Below, in pieces: positions 43,995 through 53,248 of a stretch of DNA of 64,000 nucleotides. The stretch is from NCBI RefSeq assembly GCF_000403645.1, contig NC_021313.1, positions 2,561,014 to 2,625,013 on the forward strand, read 5' to 3'. The notes under the pieces are model-generated. The model was not told the DNA's origin and ran no database searches. It was given only the letters and a program-made list of their open reading frames with translations. This DNA comes from Salinarchaeum sp. Harcht-Bsk1 (GTDB taxonomy: Archaea; Halobacteriota; Halobacteria; Halobacteriales; Salinarchaeaceae). Within the stretch, counting starts at the first letter, position 1, and each line of letters starts with the position of its first letter. A program made the position numbers and the translations under genes.

Positions 43995-45737
43995 ATGTCC
44001 ACGAGTGGCAGCAACCCCGGCGCGACGAAGGGCAACCTCCTGCTCGGGGCGCAGGCGATCCTCGACTCCTACGAGGAGATGGACATGCCGATGGAGCGGT
44101 ACCTGCTGCTCGTCATCGCGCCCGCGGCGTCCTTCTTCGTCTTCACGCTCGTCGCGACCCTCCAGGTGCCCCTGCCGCTCGTCCTCCGGTTGCCGATTCC
44201 CGGGCTCGGCTTCCTCGGCGTCGTCGCCGCTGTCATCTACCCGAAACTCGCACAGAACCGGGCCAAAGCGGCGATCGGCGACCGGCTCCACCTGTTCGTC
44301 ACGCACATGACGATCCTCTCGACGACGAACATCGACCGCGTCGTCGTGTTTCGCAAACTCGCGAACGAACAGGAGTACGGCCCACTCGCCGACGAGATGC
44401 GGCGGATCGTCGAACTCGTCGATACCTGGAACCAGAGCCTCGACGACGCGTGTCGGATGCGCGCCCGACAGGTACCCAACGACGCGCTCGCCGACTTCCT
44501 CGAACGGTTGGCCTACACGCTCAACGCCGGGCAGGAACTTGGCGACTTCCTGCTGGCCGAGCAGGACATGATCATCCGGAACTACGTCACGCACTACCGG
44601 TCCAGCCTGGACAACCTGGAGGTGCTGAAGGACCTCTACCTCTCGATGATCCTGTCGATGACGTTCGCACTCGTGTTCGCGGTCGTCCTCCCGATCCTCA
44701 CCGGCTCGAACCCGACGGTGATGGTCGCCGCGGTGATCATGATGTTCTTCATCGTCCAGCTGGGGTTCCTCTACGCCGTCCGGGTGATGACGCCCAACGA
44801 CCCAGTCTGGTACCAGGACGACGAGAAGCGACTCCCCTACGACCTCCGGGTCGTCGCGAGCCTCGCGATTGCGATCGTCCTGATGTTGCTGATCGTGGTC
44901 CTCGCGATCCTCTCGGCGCTGGGCGTTCCCCCGCTGCCGCCGTCGATCCACGCGTCGATCCCGCTGCCGTTCTACGTCGCGATCCCGATCACGCCGCTGC
45001 TCGTTCCGGGGATCGTCATCCGTCGAGAGGAACAGCGCATCCGGAGCCGGGACGAGGAGTTCGCGAGCTTCATCCGAGCGCTCGGCGCCAGCGAGAGCGT
45101 CAAGCAGTCCACGACCTCGAACGTCCTCTCGACGCTGCGAACGCGTGAGTTCGGGCCGCTCACCGACACCATCGACAACCTGTACAAGCGGCTGAACATC
45201 CGGATCGACACGCTCTGGGCGTGGGACTACTTCGCCGCAGAGTCCCACTCCTTCCTCATCCAGAAGTTCAGCGAGATGTACGTCGTCGGCCGCGAGATGG
45301 GCGGTGACCCGAAGGTGCTCGGTGAACTCATCTCCAAGAACCTCTCGGAGGTCCTCCAGCTCCGCGAGCAGCGCGCCCAGTCGACGGTCACGTTCGTCGG
45401 TCTCCTCTACGGTATCACCGCGGCCGCGGCCTTCGCCTTCTTCATCGGGCTCGAGGTCGTCAACGTGCTCACGGCGATGTCCGCGGGCCTCCAGACGCCG
45501 GACAACATGGCCGTCGGGAACATCATCTACCCGGACATCTACAATATCCCGCTGATCGAGTTCCTGCTGATCATGCTGGTCCTGATAAACGCGATGATCT
45601 CCTCGCTGATGATCCGCGCTGCAGACGGCGGGAACAGCGCGAACGCCTACATGCACTTCGTGTTCCTCACCTGGATCGGCGCGACCGTCGGCTGGTTCAC
45701 CCGCACGATGATCGGCGTCTTCCTCCAGGTCGGGTAA
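43995..45737 (+). CDS. arlJ: archaellum membrane platform protein ArlJ
   Basis: The 580-residue polytopic protein is the type II/IV pilus GspF-like platform that couples ArlI to the filament. Hydrophobic segments lie near residues 35-60, 63-85, 215-240, 243-262, 295-318, 325-345, 470-495, 515-535 and 555-575. Cytoplasmic loops contain repeated GspF-like helices (FLERLAYTLNAGQELGDFL; FASFIRALGASESVKQ). It is the last gene of the arl block. Confidence 0.95.
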   Translation: MSTSGSNPGATKGNLLLGAQAILDSYEEMDMPMERYLLLVIAPAASFFVFTLVATLQVPLPLVLRLPIPGLGFLGVVAAVIYPKLAQNRAKAAIGDRLHLFVTHMTILSTTNIDRVVVFRKLANEQEYGPLADEMRRIVELVDTWNQSLDDACRMRARQVPNDALADFLERLAYTLNAGQELGDFLLAEQDMIIRNYVTHYRSSLDNLEVLKDLYLSMILSMTFALVFAVVLPILTGSNPTVMVAAVIMMFFIVQLGFLYAVRVMTPNDPVWYQDDEKRLPYDLRVVASLAIAIVLMLLIVVLAILSALGVPPLPPSIHASIPLPFYVAIPITPLLVPGIVIRREEQRIRSRDEEFASFIRALGASESVKQSTTSNVLSTLRTREFGPLTDTIDNLYKRLNIRIDTLWAWDYFAAESHSFLIQKFSEMYVVGREMGGDPKVLGELISKNLSEVLQLREQRAQSTVTFVGLLYGITAAAAFAFFIGLEVVNVLTAMSAGLQTPDNMAVGNIIYPDIYNIPLIEFLLIMLVLINAMISSLMIRAADGGNSANAYMHFVFLTWIGATVGWFTRTMIGVFLQVG

Positions 45738-45826
45738 CACTGAATCGGTCCCGATCCTCCTGGCGAGTCGCCCTCGGACGCCGTCGAGACGAGAGGGTTT
45801 TGCGGTTCGCCGGTCAATCGGCGGGC

Positions 45827-46492
45827 ATGGATCGCGACGCGGCCGTCGATCGGGTCGAACGCCTCGTCGACGCCGTCGCCACGGAACGCATGCCCGTCCC
45901 CGTCAGAGAGGTCTGGGTGTACGGCGACCTCGCTCTGGGCGTGGACCCCGTCGATCGTCTGGACGTCTACCTGACCAAGGACGTGCTGCTCGAGGACGAC
46001 AGCGACCTCGATGAGGATGGTGCGCCGAACCCAGAAGCGATCGAAGCCGAGCACGGCGTGGAGGGGATCGGCTCGACCGTCCGCACTGACTGGGCTGCGG
46101 AGCACCCCGAGCACCTCCGGGCGAACCCCAACGGCTACGCCGCTCCCGAGCGCTGCCTCGCGGCGCACCTCCTCGGCGACGACGAGCCGATCCACCTCGA
46201 GGTCTGTAACACCGGCTTCGAAGACAACGTCACCCAGCGCCTCCGCGGCGCGGTCGCTCGTGACGCCTACGAGCAACTGCTCGACCCTCGTGGCGTCTGC
46301 CTGTGGGTCGACGGCGTCCGGAGCGACACCGCCTTCGAGAAGCTCCGCGAATCGGCGCTCCCCTTCCCGCCACTCTCTGAAGCGCTCGGACAACTCGGCC
46401 TGGAAGACGACGAGGCAGAACGCGCCGCGAAAGCGGTCCACTCCTGGCGCGAAGCCCAGGACGGCGTCACCGTTCGTGGCGACGTGGTCTAG
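45827..46492 (+). CDS. conserved haloarchaeal protein after arlJ (DUF7095-like)
   Basis: The 221-residue soluble protein starts at ATG 45827, with a T-rich GGGTTTTGCGG element (45795-45805) as possible promoter. The N-terminal half (REVWVYGDLALGVDPVDRLDVYLTKD) is reminiscent of nucleotidyltransferase-like folds, but the second catalytic acidic pair is not obvious. The C-terminal half is helical (EALGQLGLEDDEAERAAKAVHSW). I recall it as a haloarchaeal DUF family (possibly DUF7095). It ends convergently, overlapping the next gene's stop by four bases. Confidence 0.78.
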   Translation: MDRDAAVDRVERLVDAVATERMPVPVREVWVYGDLALGVDPVDRLDVYLTKDVLLEDDSDLDEDGAPNPEAIEAEHGVEGIGSTVRTDWAAEHPEHLRANPNGYAAPERCLAAHLLGDDEPIHLEVCNTGFEDNVTQRLRGAVARDAYEQLLDPRGVCLWVDGVRSDTAFEKLRESALPFPPLSEALGQLGLEDDEAERAAKAVHSWREAQDGVTVRGDVV

Positions 46493-48081
46493 TCGCCGTC
46501 CTCTCGCTCACGACGTTCCTGCACGCGCGACATCGTCTCCTTGAACACCGCCTCGATCTCCTCGTCGCTGAGTTCGGCGTCGTCCTCGTTGGAATCGTCG
46601 TCGGCCTCCGTCTCCAGGTCGAGTGAAGAGCCGTCAGTTGCCGAGTCGGCGCTCTGCCCACCGTCTCTCGACTGCCGATCGTCATCGATCCGTTCCTTCA
46701 CGTCGCCCAGCAGGCCGTCGAGGGGCTTCGAATCGTCATCGCCATCCGACGCGTTCCCGTCGTCGGTGGCTCCCGATTGCTGCTTCTCGGCAGATAAGGG
46801 AGTCCTCGACGCCGCCTCATCTGTCGGCGGTTCCGCCGGCTTTGCTTCGGGGTTGGTGAACGGGTCGTCGTCGGTCGGAATCGTATCGTCGGTCGACGCC
46901 GCATCACCGGTCGTCTCCTCCGCGTCGGCCGTCGAGGCTTCGTCAGTACCGCTCTCTCGTGGTTGGCTTGGATCGTTGCTCGCGCCGCCCGCCCGTGACT
47001 CGTCAGCGTCCCGGGAGGCGACCGTCTCCGCCCCTTCGACGCTCACCGGGGCGGCCGATTTGGCAGGTCCCTGCGTCGACGTGCCCGATGCCCCCGTCGA
47101 CGTCGGCGGTTCGGATTCCGACTCCTCGGCCACCACGTCGGCCGTGTCAGATCGCGCCGGACCGCTGGCCGATGCGTCGCTCTCGCCGTCCCGGTCGGTC
47201 TGCCCATCTCGATCGTTCCCGTCGTCGCTTGTCGGGGCAGAATCGTCGGGTTCGCGTTCGTGAGCCTCCTCGCGTTCCGTCTCGCCGATCTCCTCGCTGG
47301 CCTGGCCGTCGTCGGCCTCACCGTCGTCCGTGGCGGTGCTCGCGGTTCGCGAGGGGCCGCCGCTCATCGGGAGTACGGGTTCGTCGTGGTCCCCGTCGCG
47401 GAACCGGAGCCCGAGTTCCCAGGCACAGGTCGCGATCATGCTGTCGGGCTCGGTCCGGAGGACGGAGGCGCCAGCCTCGGCGGCGGCGCCGACCGTCGGG
47501 TCTTCCGGGAGGACCCCGAGCACGGGCTGGTCGGTCGACTCCAGTGCCTCGACTGCGTCGTCTACTTCCTTGGGTGGCACGCGGTTGGCCAGCACGCCTC
47601 GGACCGGCACGTCGAACGCCCCCGCGAGGGCGACGGTCTCCGGAACGGCACCCGCGACGTCGGGATCGGTGACGATCGTCACAGCGTCTGCGTGGCCGAG
47701 CCAGGCGCTCTGGGCGGGCGAGAGGGTGGCGCCACAGTCGACGAGGACGACGTCGAATCGATCGCGGAGCTGGTCGTAGAGGGTCGCCACCGCGTTCGGG
47801 CGGATCGCGCCCCAGTTCGTGTCGGGGTCGGCCGGGAACGCGGCGATGTCGTGGGGTCCCGCGGCCTGCACGTCGCCGACGGCAGTTCCCCGACGCAACG
47901 CGTCTGTCAGGTCACCGGCGCCGTCGAGGTCGATCGCGTCGGTGAGCCGCGATCCCTCCTCGGTCGCGTCGACGAGTGCGACGCGCTGGCGTTGCTCGCC
48001 GAGTGCGCTGCCCAGTGCTGTCACGGCCGTCGTCGTCCCGGCCCCCGCGATCGTCCCGACGACGGCGACGACGGAGCTCAT
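46489..48081 (-). CDS. ParA/MinD-like protein with degenerate P-loop and long acidic tail
   Basis: In this 530-residue protein, residues 1-245 have the ParA/MinD layout: strand VVAVVG, P-loop region TIAGAGTTTAV (residues 9-19), ALVDAT, and VVLVDCGATL (Walker B-like). The Walker A lysines are missing: GAGTTT stands where GxGKTT is expected. Residues 250-490 are disordered, with Asp, Glu, Ser, Thr and Ala. Residues 495-530 are a charged helix (DAELSDEEIEAVFKETMSRVQERRERE). A TATA-like ATCGTTATGCC lies upstream (48106-48116 on this strand). Haloferax MinD4 also has a C-terminal extension, but identity with it is not claimed. Confidence 0.85.
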   Translation of the reverse strand: MSSVVAVVGTIAGAGTTTAVTALGSALGEQRQRVALVDATEEGSRLTDAIDLDGAGDLTDALRRGTAVGDVQAAGPHDIAAFPADPDTNWGAIRPNAVATLYDQLRDRFDVVLVDCGATLSPAQSAWLGHADAVTIVTDPDVAGAVPETVALAGAFDVPVRGVLANRVPPKEVDDAVEALESTDQPVLGVLPEDPTVGAAAEAGASVLRTEPDSMIATCAWELGLRFRDGDHDEPVLPMSGGPSRTASTATDDGEADDGQASEEIGETEREEAHEREPDDSAPTSDDGNDRDGQTDRDGESDASASGPARSDTADVVAEESESEPPTSTGASGTSTQGPAKSAAPVSVEGAETVASRDADESRAGGASNDPSQPRESGTDEASTADAEETTGDAASTDDTIPTDDDPFTNPEAKPAEPPTDEAASRTPLSAEKQQSGATDDGNASDGDDDSKPLDGLLGDVKERIDDDRQSRDGGQSADSATDGSSLDLETEADDDSNEDDAELSDEEIEAVFKETMSRVQERREREDGD

Positions 48082-48292
48082 TGGACGTGGCTACCAACTC
48101 CCACGGCATAACGATTGCGTCGATCCCAGGTACGTACCGTGAATTCGGACGATAAAGACGCGCTCGCTGCCGTTTGCTATCATTCCATCTTCGCACGTGG
48201 AACCACCGTCGAATCCTCCGATCGAACCGCTCGTACGTTCCGGAATGGAAGTGCGCCGAACGATCGTCTATCTGACAGCATCCGGGTGGCGG

Positions 48293-49108
48293 TCACCTGT
48301 CGGCCCCTGGAGGCACGGTGCCGACGGTCACGTAGAACGGGACGACCTCTCGCCGGCGATACCGGTCGTCACGGACCTGCTCGATTGCCGCTCGACCCAC
48401 CGCCCGCCAGCGCTCGCGGAGGTCGTCGTACGCAGCCTCGGAGAGTCCGCCAGCGAGCAGCGTCTCGCGGTCCCCTGCCAGGCCGGCACCGCTGGCGGTC
48501 CGTCGCACGGCTTCGAGGTCCGCCTCGGCGTACGGCGGTTCGATCGTCCGGACGTGGTCGTAGCGCGTCGTCCGGACGTCGGCCAGTCCGGCGTCCTCGA
48601 ACGCGGCTCGCGTCCCCGCGCCGCCGAGGGCCACGTCCGTCGGGACACCACGACGATAGGCGGCCCTCGCCTCCGCCGTGAGCGTGGCTTCCTGCTCGAC
48701 AGAGGACTCGACGGTCACGTCCGAATTGTCGGGTTCGATCGCGGCGACCGCGTCGCTCGCGACCCGAGCGAACTCCTCGACGGCAGCGGCGGGGTCTGGA
48801 AGATTGATCAGGAGCGCCTGACAGACGACCAGGTCCATGGCGTCGTCGGCGAACGGCAATTGAAGCGCGTCCCCGGCGACGACCGGCGAGTACTCGCGTG
48901 CGACCGTGAGGAGCGCTGGATCGGCGTCGACGCCGTAGACCTCGCCGGTGGTCTCCTCGGCGAGCACGCGCGTGAGTTCGCCCGTGCCACAGCCGACGTC
49001 GAGCACCCGATCGCGCTCGGCGAGCGAGAGGTCCGCGAGCGTGGCTCGCGAGTCGGCCCACATCCCACGTCGGGTGTTCGTGAGGTACTCCGCGGAGAAC
49101 TCGCGCAC
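48293..49108 (-). CDS. SAM-dependent methyltransferase
   Basis: The 271-residue class I methyltransferase has motif I VLDVGCGTGELTRVL, acidic motif YGVDADP, the motif PFADDAMDLVVCQALLINLPDP, and a C-terminal lid. GTG 49108 is chosen because a TATA-like TTTTTGCC (about 49130-49138 on this strand) is 25-30 bases upstream; a TTG at 49135 would lie within it. The substrate is unknown; the family includes ubiquinone/menaquinone and small-molecule methylases. Confidence 0.88.
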   Translation of the reverse strand: MREFSAEYLTNTRRGMWADSRATLADLSLAERDRVLDVGCGTGELTRVLAEETTGEVYGVDADPALLTVAREYSPVVAGDALQLPFADDAMDLVVCQALLINLPDPAAAVEEFARVASDAVAAIEPDNSDVTVESSVEQEATLTAEARAAYRRGVPTDVALGGAGTRAAFEDAGLADVRTTRYDHVRTIEPPYAEADLEAVRRTASGAGLAGDRETLLAGGLSEAAYDDLRERWRAVGRAAIEQVRDDRYRRREVVPFYVTVGTVPPGADR

Positions 49109-49186
49109 GGGGAACGCCTCGCGGCGCGCCGGCAAAAACGTCTCGTCCGTCGACGGCGATTCCGCGACGTCGGCGCTCCCGTGCGG

Positions 49187-49627
49187 TCACCGAGCGCGGA
49201 GCAGCGCCCATCGGCGCCCGTCCGGGGTCTCCTGGCACTCGGCACCCAGCGCCTCGTAGAACGGTTCGACGTCGGCGTCGAAGTCGGCGACGAGCGGCGA
49301 CCACCGCTCCCGCGCCGCGTCGAGCAACGCGGTGCCGATCCCGGATCGTCGACGTTTGCGCCGCACGGCGATCGCACGCAGGTGTGCCGCGTCGGGCCAG
49401 TCCGCAGGCGGGTCTAGATTCGTCGGGCCCTCCGGCGCGACCACGAGGGTCCCGACGACCGCGTCCGAGGTTCCCTCCAGGGTCGCGACGAGGACGGTCC
49501 CGTCTTCGAGGCGAGTCCGCAGCCCATCGACCTCGAGGAGCGCCCCGTCGAGCACGCGGCTGACCGCGACGTGGTCCGCCGTGGTCGCTACGCGGACGAC
49601 CGGGGATCGGGCTCCGCCGACGCTCAT
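49187..49627 (-). CDS. GNAT family N-acetyltransferase
   Basis: The 146-residue protein has the GNAT fold. The acetyl-CoA loop is AIAVRRKRRRSGIGTALLDAARE, where RRSGIG replaces the usual Q/RxxGxG/A. The preceding strand is VLVATLEGTSDAVVGTLVV and the last helix is EPFYEALGAE. The acceptor substrate cannot be read from sequence. It is upstream of and co-directional with the methyltransferase. Confidence 0.9.
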   Translation of the reverse strand: MSVGGARSPVVRVATTADHVAVSRVLDGALLEVDGLRTRLEDGTVLVATLEGTSDAVVGTLVVAPEGPTNLDPPADWPDAAHLRAIAVRRKRRRSGIGTALLDAARERWSPLVADFDADVEPFYEALGAECQETPDGRRWALLRAR

Positions 49628-49730
49628 ACCGATCGATCGGTCGTCGCGCGAAAAAGCCGTCCGATCGGGTTTCCCCGTCCGGGCAGCTTCCGCGCACTTG
49701 ACGCCAGAAATGTCCGCAATTGCTTGTCCG

Positions 49731-49931
49731 CTATCCGCCTTTGACGAGTTGGAGCACGGTTACGGCGTCCGCGTCGACTGGCGCATCGGCGGGTACCGGC
49801 TGCCCGTCGACCAGGGCGGTCGCCTCGTGCTTGGAGCGGTCGACGGCCTCGAGCAGGTCGTCGTACGTCGCGTCGGCCGGGAGCGTGACCTCGCGGGCGT
49901 CCTCGCCAGCGACCTCGACGACCACGTTCAT
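49731..49931 (-). CDS. samp2: ubiquitin-like small archaeal modifier protein (SAMP2 type)
   Basis: The 66-residue beta-grasp protein begins MNVVVEVAGEDAREVTLPAD and ends VLQLVKGG. The C-terminal di-glycine (65-66) is the site adenylated by UbaA for conjugation to lysines and for tRNA thiolation. The layout and the phrase ALVDGQPVP follow Haloferax SAMP2 closely. Lys33 and Lys64 are possible chain sites. ATG 49931 matches the family start. Confidence 0.93.
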   Translation of the reverse strand: MNVVVEVAGEDAREVTLPADATYDDLLEAVDRSKHEATALVDGQPVPADAPVDADAVTVLQLVKGG

Positions 49932-50078
49932 GCCCGGAGAGAGCCCTGCCGGGACCAAGAACCTCCCGCCTCGAACTCGATCGAGTACTCGATATCTCAC
50001 GGTGGGATCGAGCACCCCCACCTCGCAGGGGTCGGATTGATTCTCCCCGCTGCTGGGCTGGTCGCCAGCATCCGGCGA

Positions 50079-51440
50079 TCACTCGATCCAGACGGTCTTG
50101 CGGTTGGTGAACTCCTGGATGCCCGCCTCGGAGAGTTCGCGGCCGTAGCCGGACACGCCGACCCCGCCGAAGGGAACGCGCGGGTCGGATTTCACGAGCT
50201 GGTTGACGTAGGTACAGCCAGCGTCGATCCGCTCCGCGATCCGCTCGCCCCGCTCGCGGTCCTCGGTCCAGACGCTCGCGCCGAGGCCGAACTCGGTGTC
50301 GTTGGCTTTCTCGATGGCCGCACCGTCGCTCTCGACGCGATAGACCGCGGCGACGGGCCCGAACACCTCTTCGGAATCGGCCGGGCAGCCTTCGGGGACG
50401 TCGGTCAGGACCGTCGGTGGGTAGTACGCACCTTCCCGATCGAGCGGTTCGCCGCCGGTGACGACGGTCGCCCCGGCGTCGACGCTGGCCTGGACCTGCT
50501 CGTGGAGCGTCTCGAGTTGCCCCTCGCTCGACTGTGGGCCGACGTCGGTCGCCTCGTCCATCGGATCGCCAACCGCGTATGACTCGATTTCGGCGACGAA
50601 CCGATCGAGAAACTCGTCGTAGACGGCGTCGTGGACGACGAACCGCTTGGCGGCGATGCAGGACTGGCCGCCGTTGAGGTTGCGCGCCCAGGCCCCGGTT
50701 TCGGCGGCGTCGTCGAGGGCTGCGTCGTCGAGGACGACGAAAGGATCGCTCCCGCCGAGTTCGAGCACCGTCTTCTTGCACTCGGCGCCCGCCGTTTCGG
50801 CGACTGCGCGCCCGGCCGGCCCGCTCCCCGTCAGGGTAGCTGCTTTCACGCGATCGTCTTCGAGCACGTCCTCGACGAGGTCCGAGGAGACCAACAGCGA
50901 CTGGAAGACGCCGTCGGGATAGCCCGCCTCGGCGAAGACTTCCTGGATGGCCATCGCGCACCCGGGGACGTTCGAGGCGTGCTTGAGGAGTCCGACGTCG
51001 CCGGCTGTCAGGTACGGCGCCGCGAATCGAAACACCTGCCAGAACGGGAAGTTCCAGGGCATCACCGCCAGCACCGGCCCGAGGGGCTCGTAGCTCGTCT
51101 TCACCGTCGTACCGGGCGGGCTCGGGTGGTGCTCGTCCGCGAGGTACTCGCCAGCGTGCTCGGCGTAGTGGTCGCAGACCCACGCACACTTCTGGACCTC
51201 AGAACGGGCCTGCGAGATCGGCTTGCCCATCTCCCTCGTCATCAACTCCGCGTAGCGGTCCTCGTTCTCGCGGAGCACCTCGCCCGCGTTCGCGAGCAAC
51301 TGCTCGCGTTCGCGGAGGGGTTGCCCGCGCCAGTCTTCGAACGCGTCGTCCGCACGCTGGAGGGCTGTTTCGACCTCCTCGCGGGAGTGCTCGTCGTACG
51401 TGTCGATGCGATCGCCGGTCGCCGGGTTGACGACCTCCAT
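50079..51440 (-). CDS. NAD(P)-dependent aldehyde dehydrogenase
   Basis: The 453-residue enzyme has catalytic Cys261 in GGQSCIAAKRF, general-base Glu227 in VLELGGSDPF, Asn130 in MPWNFPFWQV, and the cofactor motif TGSGPAGRAV. The sequence around EVVNPATGDRIDTY and the 450-residue length point to the succinate-semialdehyde dehydrogenase subgroup (GabD/YneI-like). The exact aldehyde is not determined by sequence. Confidence 0.93.
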   Translation of the reverse strand: MEVVNPATGDRIDTYDEHSREEVETALQRADDAFEDWRGQPLREREQLLANAGEVLRENEDRYAELMTREMGKPISQARSEVQKCAWVCDHYAEHAGEYLADEHHPSPPGTTVKTSYEPLGPVLAVMPWNFPFWQVFRFAAPYLTAGDVGLLKHASNVPGCAMAIQEVFAEAGYPDGVFQSLLVSSDLVEDVLEDDRVKAATLTGSGPAGRAVAETAGAECKKTVLELGGSDPFVVLDDAALDDAAETGAWARNLNGGQSCIAAKRFVVHDAVYDEFLDRFVAEIESYAVGDPMDEATDVGPQSSEGQLETLHEQVQASVDAGATVVTGGEPLDREGAYYPPTVLTDVPEGCPADSEEVFGPVAAVYRVESDGAAIEKANDTEFGLGASVWTEDRERGERIAERIDAGCTYVNQLVKSDPRVPFGGVGVSGYGRELSEAGIQEFTNRKTVWIE

Positions 51441-51898
51441 ACCCGATCGACGGCTCGCAAGCGTTTGAATCTCGGGTTGGATTCGAGTCCGGCCGTTCGC
51501 GACCGGTCTGGGAGGAATCGATGCGGCGGCGCCGCTCGATCCGTGGTCTCGGCAGCCCAGACGGCCGTCGACCCCGACGCAGTCACGCGCTCGTCTGACG
51601 CGGATTTAATAGCCACACTCCCATCCGACCAGACCGGGCGCGCACTACTGCCCACTCCCCATCCTCACCAGCGCGCGCCCGCACCGCTCTCTCCCGTTCG
51701 CTCCCGTTCGACCGCTCCCGACGGCGGCTCCCCGCCGTCGAACTCGATTTCGACGCTGTACGCTGGACAGCGAATCCGCTATTGGTGGCGTGTGATCGGA
51801 CGACGGGATCGGCTGGATCGGTTCGGCTGGAAGGATGCGACTAGGACGGTTCGGCTACTATGGATCGGATGCGCGGCGGGGATAGCTGTTGGAACCGG
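51441..51898. other. 458-base intergenic region without a recognisable gene
   Basis: No frame here has gene-like composition or a family match. A TATA-like GGATTTAATAGCC at 51601-51613 could act on either strand: for an unannotated transcript to the right or, reversed, far upstream of the aldehyde dehydrogenase. The stretch 51640-51730 is pyrimidine-rich, with repeated CCCGTTCG units near 51704-51725. Confidence 0.4.
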
Positions 51899-52558
51899 TC
51901 AGGCCGCTCCGAGGAGTGCCTCGCGCACGCCCGGGACGCTCTCGGTCTCGACGATGACGGCGACGCGGTCGCCGGAGTCGATCTGCGTTCCGGGGAGGGG
52001 AATCGTCAACGAATCGTGGGAGCGCCCGTGGGCGTAGATCCGGGCCGACGGCGGGAGATCCACCTCGCTGACTCGCTTGCCGACCGCGGGCGCGTCGCGA
52101 CCGATCTCGAAGACGCTGAGCTGGAGGTTCTCGGTGAGATCCGCGATGACGTTGAACGTTCCGCCGAGCAGTGCCGTCTTCGCACCCGCAGCGCCGAGTC
52201 GTTCGGGATAGATGACCTCGTCGACGTCGTCCGCGTACTTCTCGTAGATCTCCTCGCGGTAGTCCTCGTCGATGCGGAGGACGGTCCGGCAGCCGTGGTG
52301 CTTGCCGATCATGCAGGCCGCGAAGTTGCTGTTGAGATCGCCCGTGAGTCCGCCGAGCGCGTCGACGGTCTCGAGGTCGATCCCCTCGAAGGCGTCCTCG
52401 GTCGTCCCGTCGCCCTCGTGGACCTCGAACCCTTCCGTCTGCGCGCGCTTGACCTTCTCCTGGTCGTTCTCGACGAGGAGTACCTCGTGGCCCTCCGAGC
52501 GCAGAATGCGTGCGGTGCGGGCACCGACGCGTCCGTAACCGACGATGACGAACTTCAT
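51899..52558 (-). CDS. trkA: TrkA-type K+ transport regulator (RCK protein)
   Basis: The 219-residue protein starts FVIVGYGRVGARTARILRSEGHEV, a Rossmann nucleotide-binding RCK_N domain (GYGRVG at 6-11, acidic end VEND). The RCK_C domain occupies about 140-219. It gates a Trk/Ktr potassium channel in response to nucleotides. The channel gene is not adjacent. K+ uptake is central to salt-in haloarchaea. Confidence 0.93.
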   Translation of the reverse strand: MKFVIVGYGRVGARTARILRSEGHEVLLVENDQEKVKRAQTEGFEVHEGDGTTEDAFEGIDLETVDALGGLTGDLNSNFAACMIGKHHGCRTVLRIDEDYREEIYEKYADDVDEVIYPERLGAAGAKTALLGGTFNVIADLTENLQLSVFEIGRDAPAVGKRVSEVDLPPSARIYAHGRSHDSLTIPLPGTQIDSGDRVAVIVETESVPGVREALLGAA

Positions 52559-52725
52559 AGCAGACTCGTTGGTCACGGGCGGCTTAAATACCGTCGATGC
52601 CGCAACTACTGAATCGTTGACGATCCAGTGTAGACGCGGTCCGTTTCCCCCGACGGTCCCCACGATCGTCCAGTCCCGTACGCGACCGGCACCACTAAAG
52701 TGCCGGCGCTCCCGACGAGATAGGT

Positions 52726-52908
52726 ATGCGAGCAGAGGACGACATCCGTCGCCGACTCGAGGACCTCGAGGCCCGGTACGACGACAACGACCCGCCATCC
52801 TCCCCGACCGCCGACGAGCTCGAGGTCGAACTCCTCCGGGCGATCGCCGAACTGGAGTGGGTGCTCGACGAGCGCTCGGAGCCCCAGGAACTCCCGCCGG
52901 ACGTCTGA
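52726..52908 (+). CDS. small acidic conserved protein
   Basis: The 60-residue protein is nearly all helical: residues 3-20 (AEDDIRRRLEDLEARYDD), then a Pro/Ser turn, then 30-52 (DELEVELLRAIAELEWVLDE), suggesting a helical hairpin. ATG 52726 follows ACTAAAGTGCC (about 52694-52704), a weak TATA-like element. Small size limits certainty, but codon use and acidic bias fit real genes here. Confidence 0.65.
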   Translation: MRAEDDIRRRLEDLEARYDDNDPPSSPTADELEVELLRAIAELEWVLDERSEPQELPPDV

Positions 52909-52930
52909 GCGCCCCGGATCGTCGGCACCA

Positions 52931-53248
52931 TCAGGGCCCTGTTTCGCTCTGGACCGACCAGCCCCCGGCGAGTCCACAGGCCTCCCGCTCCCGGAAGCGA
53001 ACCGCCGTCTCGTCGTCGATCGCCTCGCCACCCTCGACGGCCTCGACGCGTAGCGGCACGTCCAGGCTGTCACCACAGCACCCGACGCCGACGAACTCTG
53101 ACCACTCGTCACCGACGGCAGCCGTGTCGTAGACGCGTCGGAGGTACGCCCGGAACGGCGTTCCTTCGACGATGCTACGGCCCCACTTGCTGAGGTCCGC
53201 CGGGTAGGACACCGTGATCGCTCGGGCCGTTCCGTCGCGCTCGGTCAT
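52931..53248 (-). CDS. conserved haloarchaeal protein, unknown function
   Basis: The 105-residue protein begins MTERDGTARAITVSYPADLSKWGRSIVEG after an ATG at 53248. It has paired cysteines in VGCCGDSLDVPLRV and one more in EACGLAGGW near the end; these might bind a metal or be redox active. The fold appears beta-rich. It converges on the small gene at 52726 and diverges from secF. Confidence 0.72.
   Translation of the reverse strand: MTERDGTARAITVSYPADLSKWGRSIVEGTPFRAYLRRVYDTAAVGDEWSEFVGVGCCGDSLDVPLRVEAVEGGEAIDDETAVRFREREACGLAGGWSVQSETGP

Noticed and set aside
42556-45740. Two long minus-strand frames opposite arlI and arlJ
   Set aside because: Asp/Arg/Glu-rich shadow translations of the arl genes; no motifs and no promoter-like element.
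51604-51613. Start of a tRNA or other known stable RNA
   Set aside because: No T-arm consensus, SRP RNA or RNase P RNA core was found in the downstream sequence.
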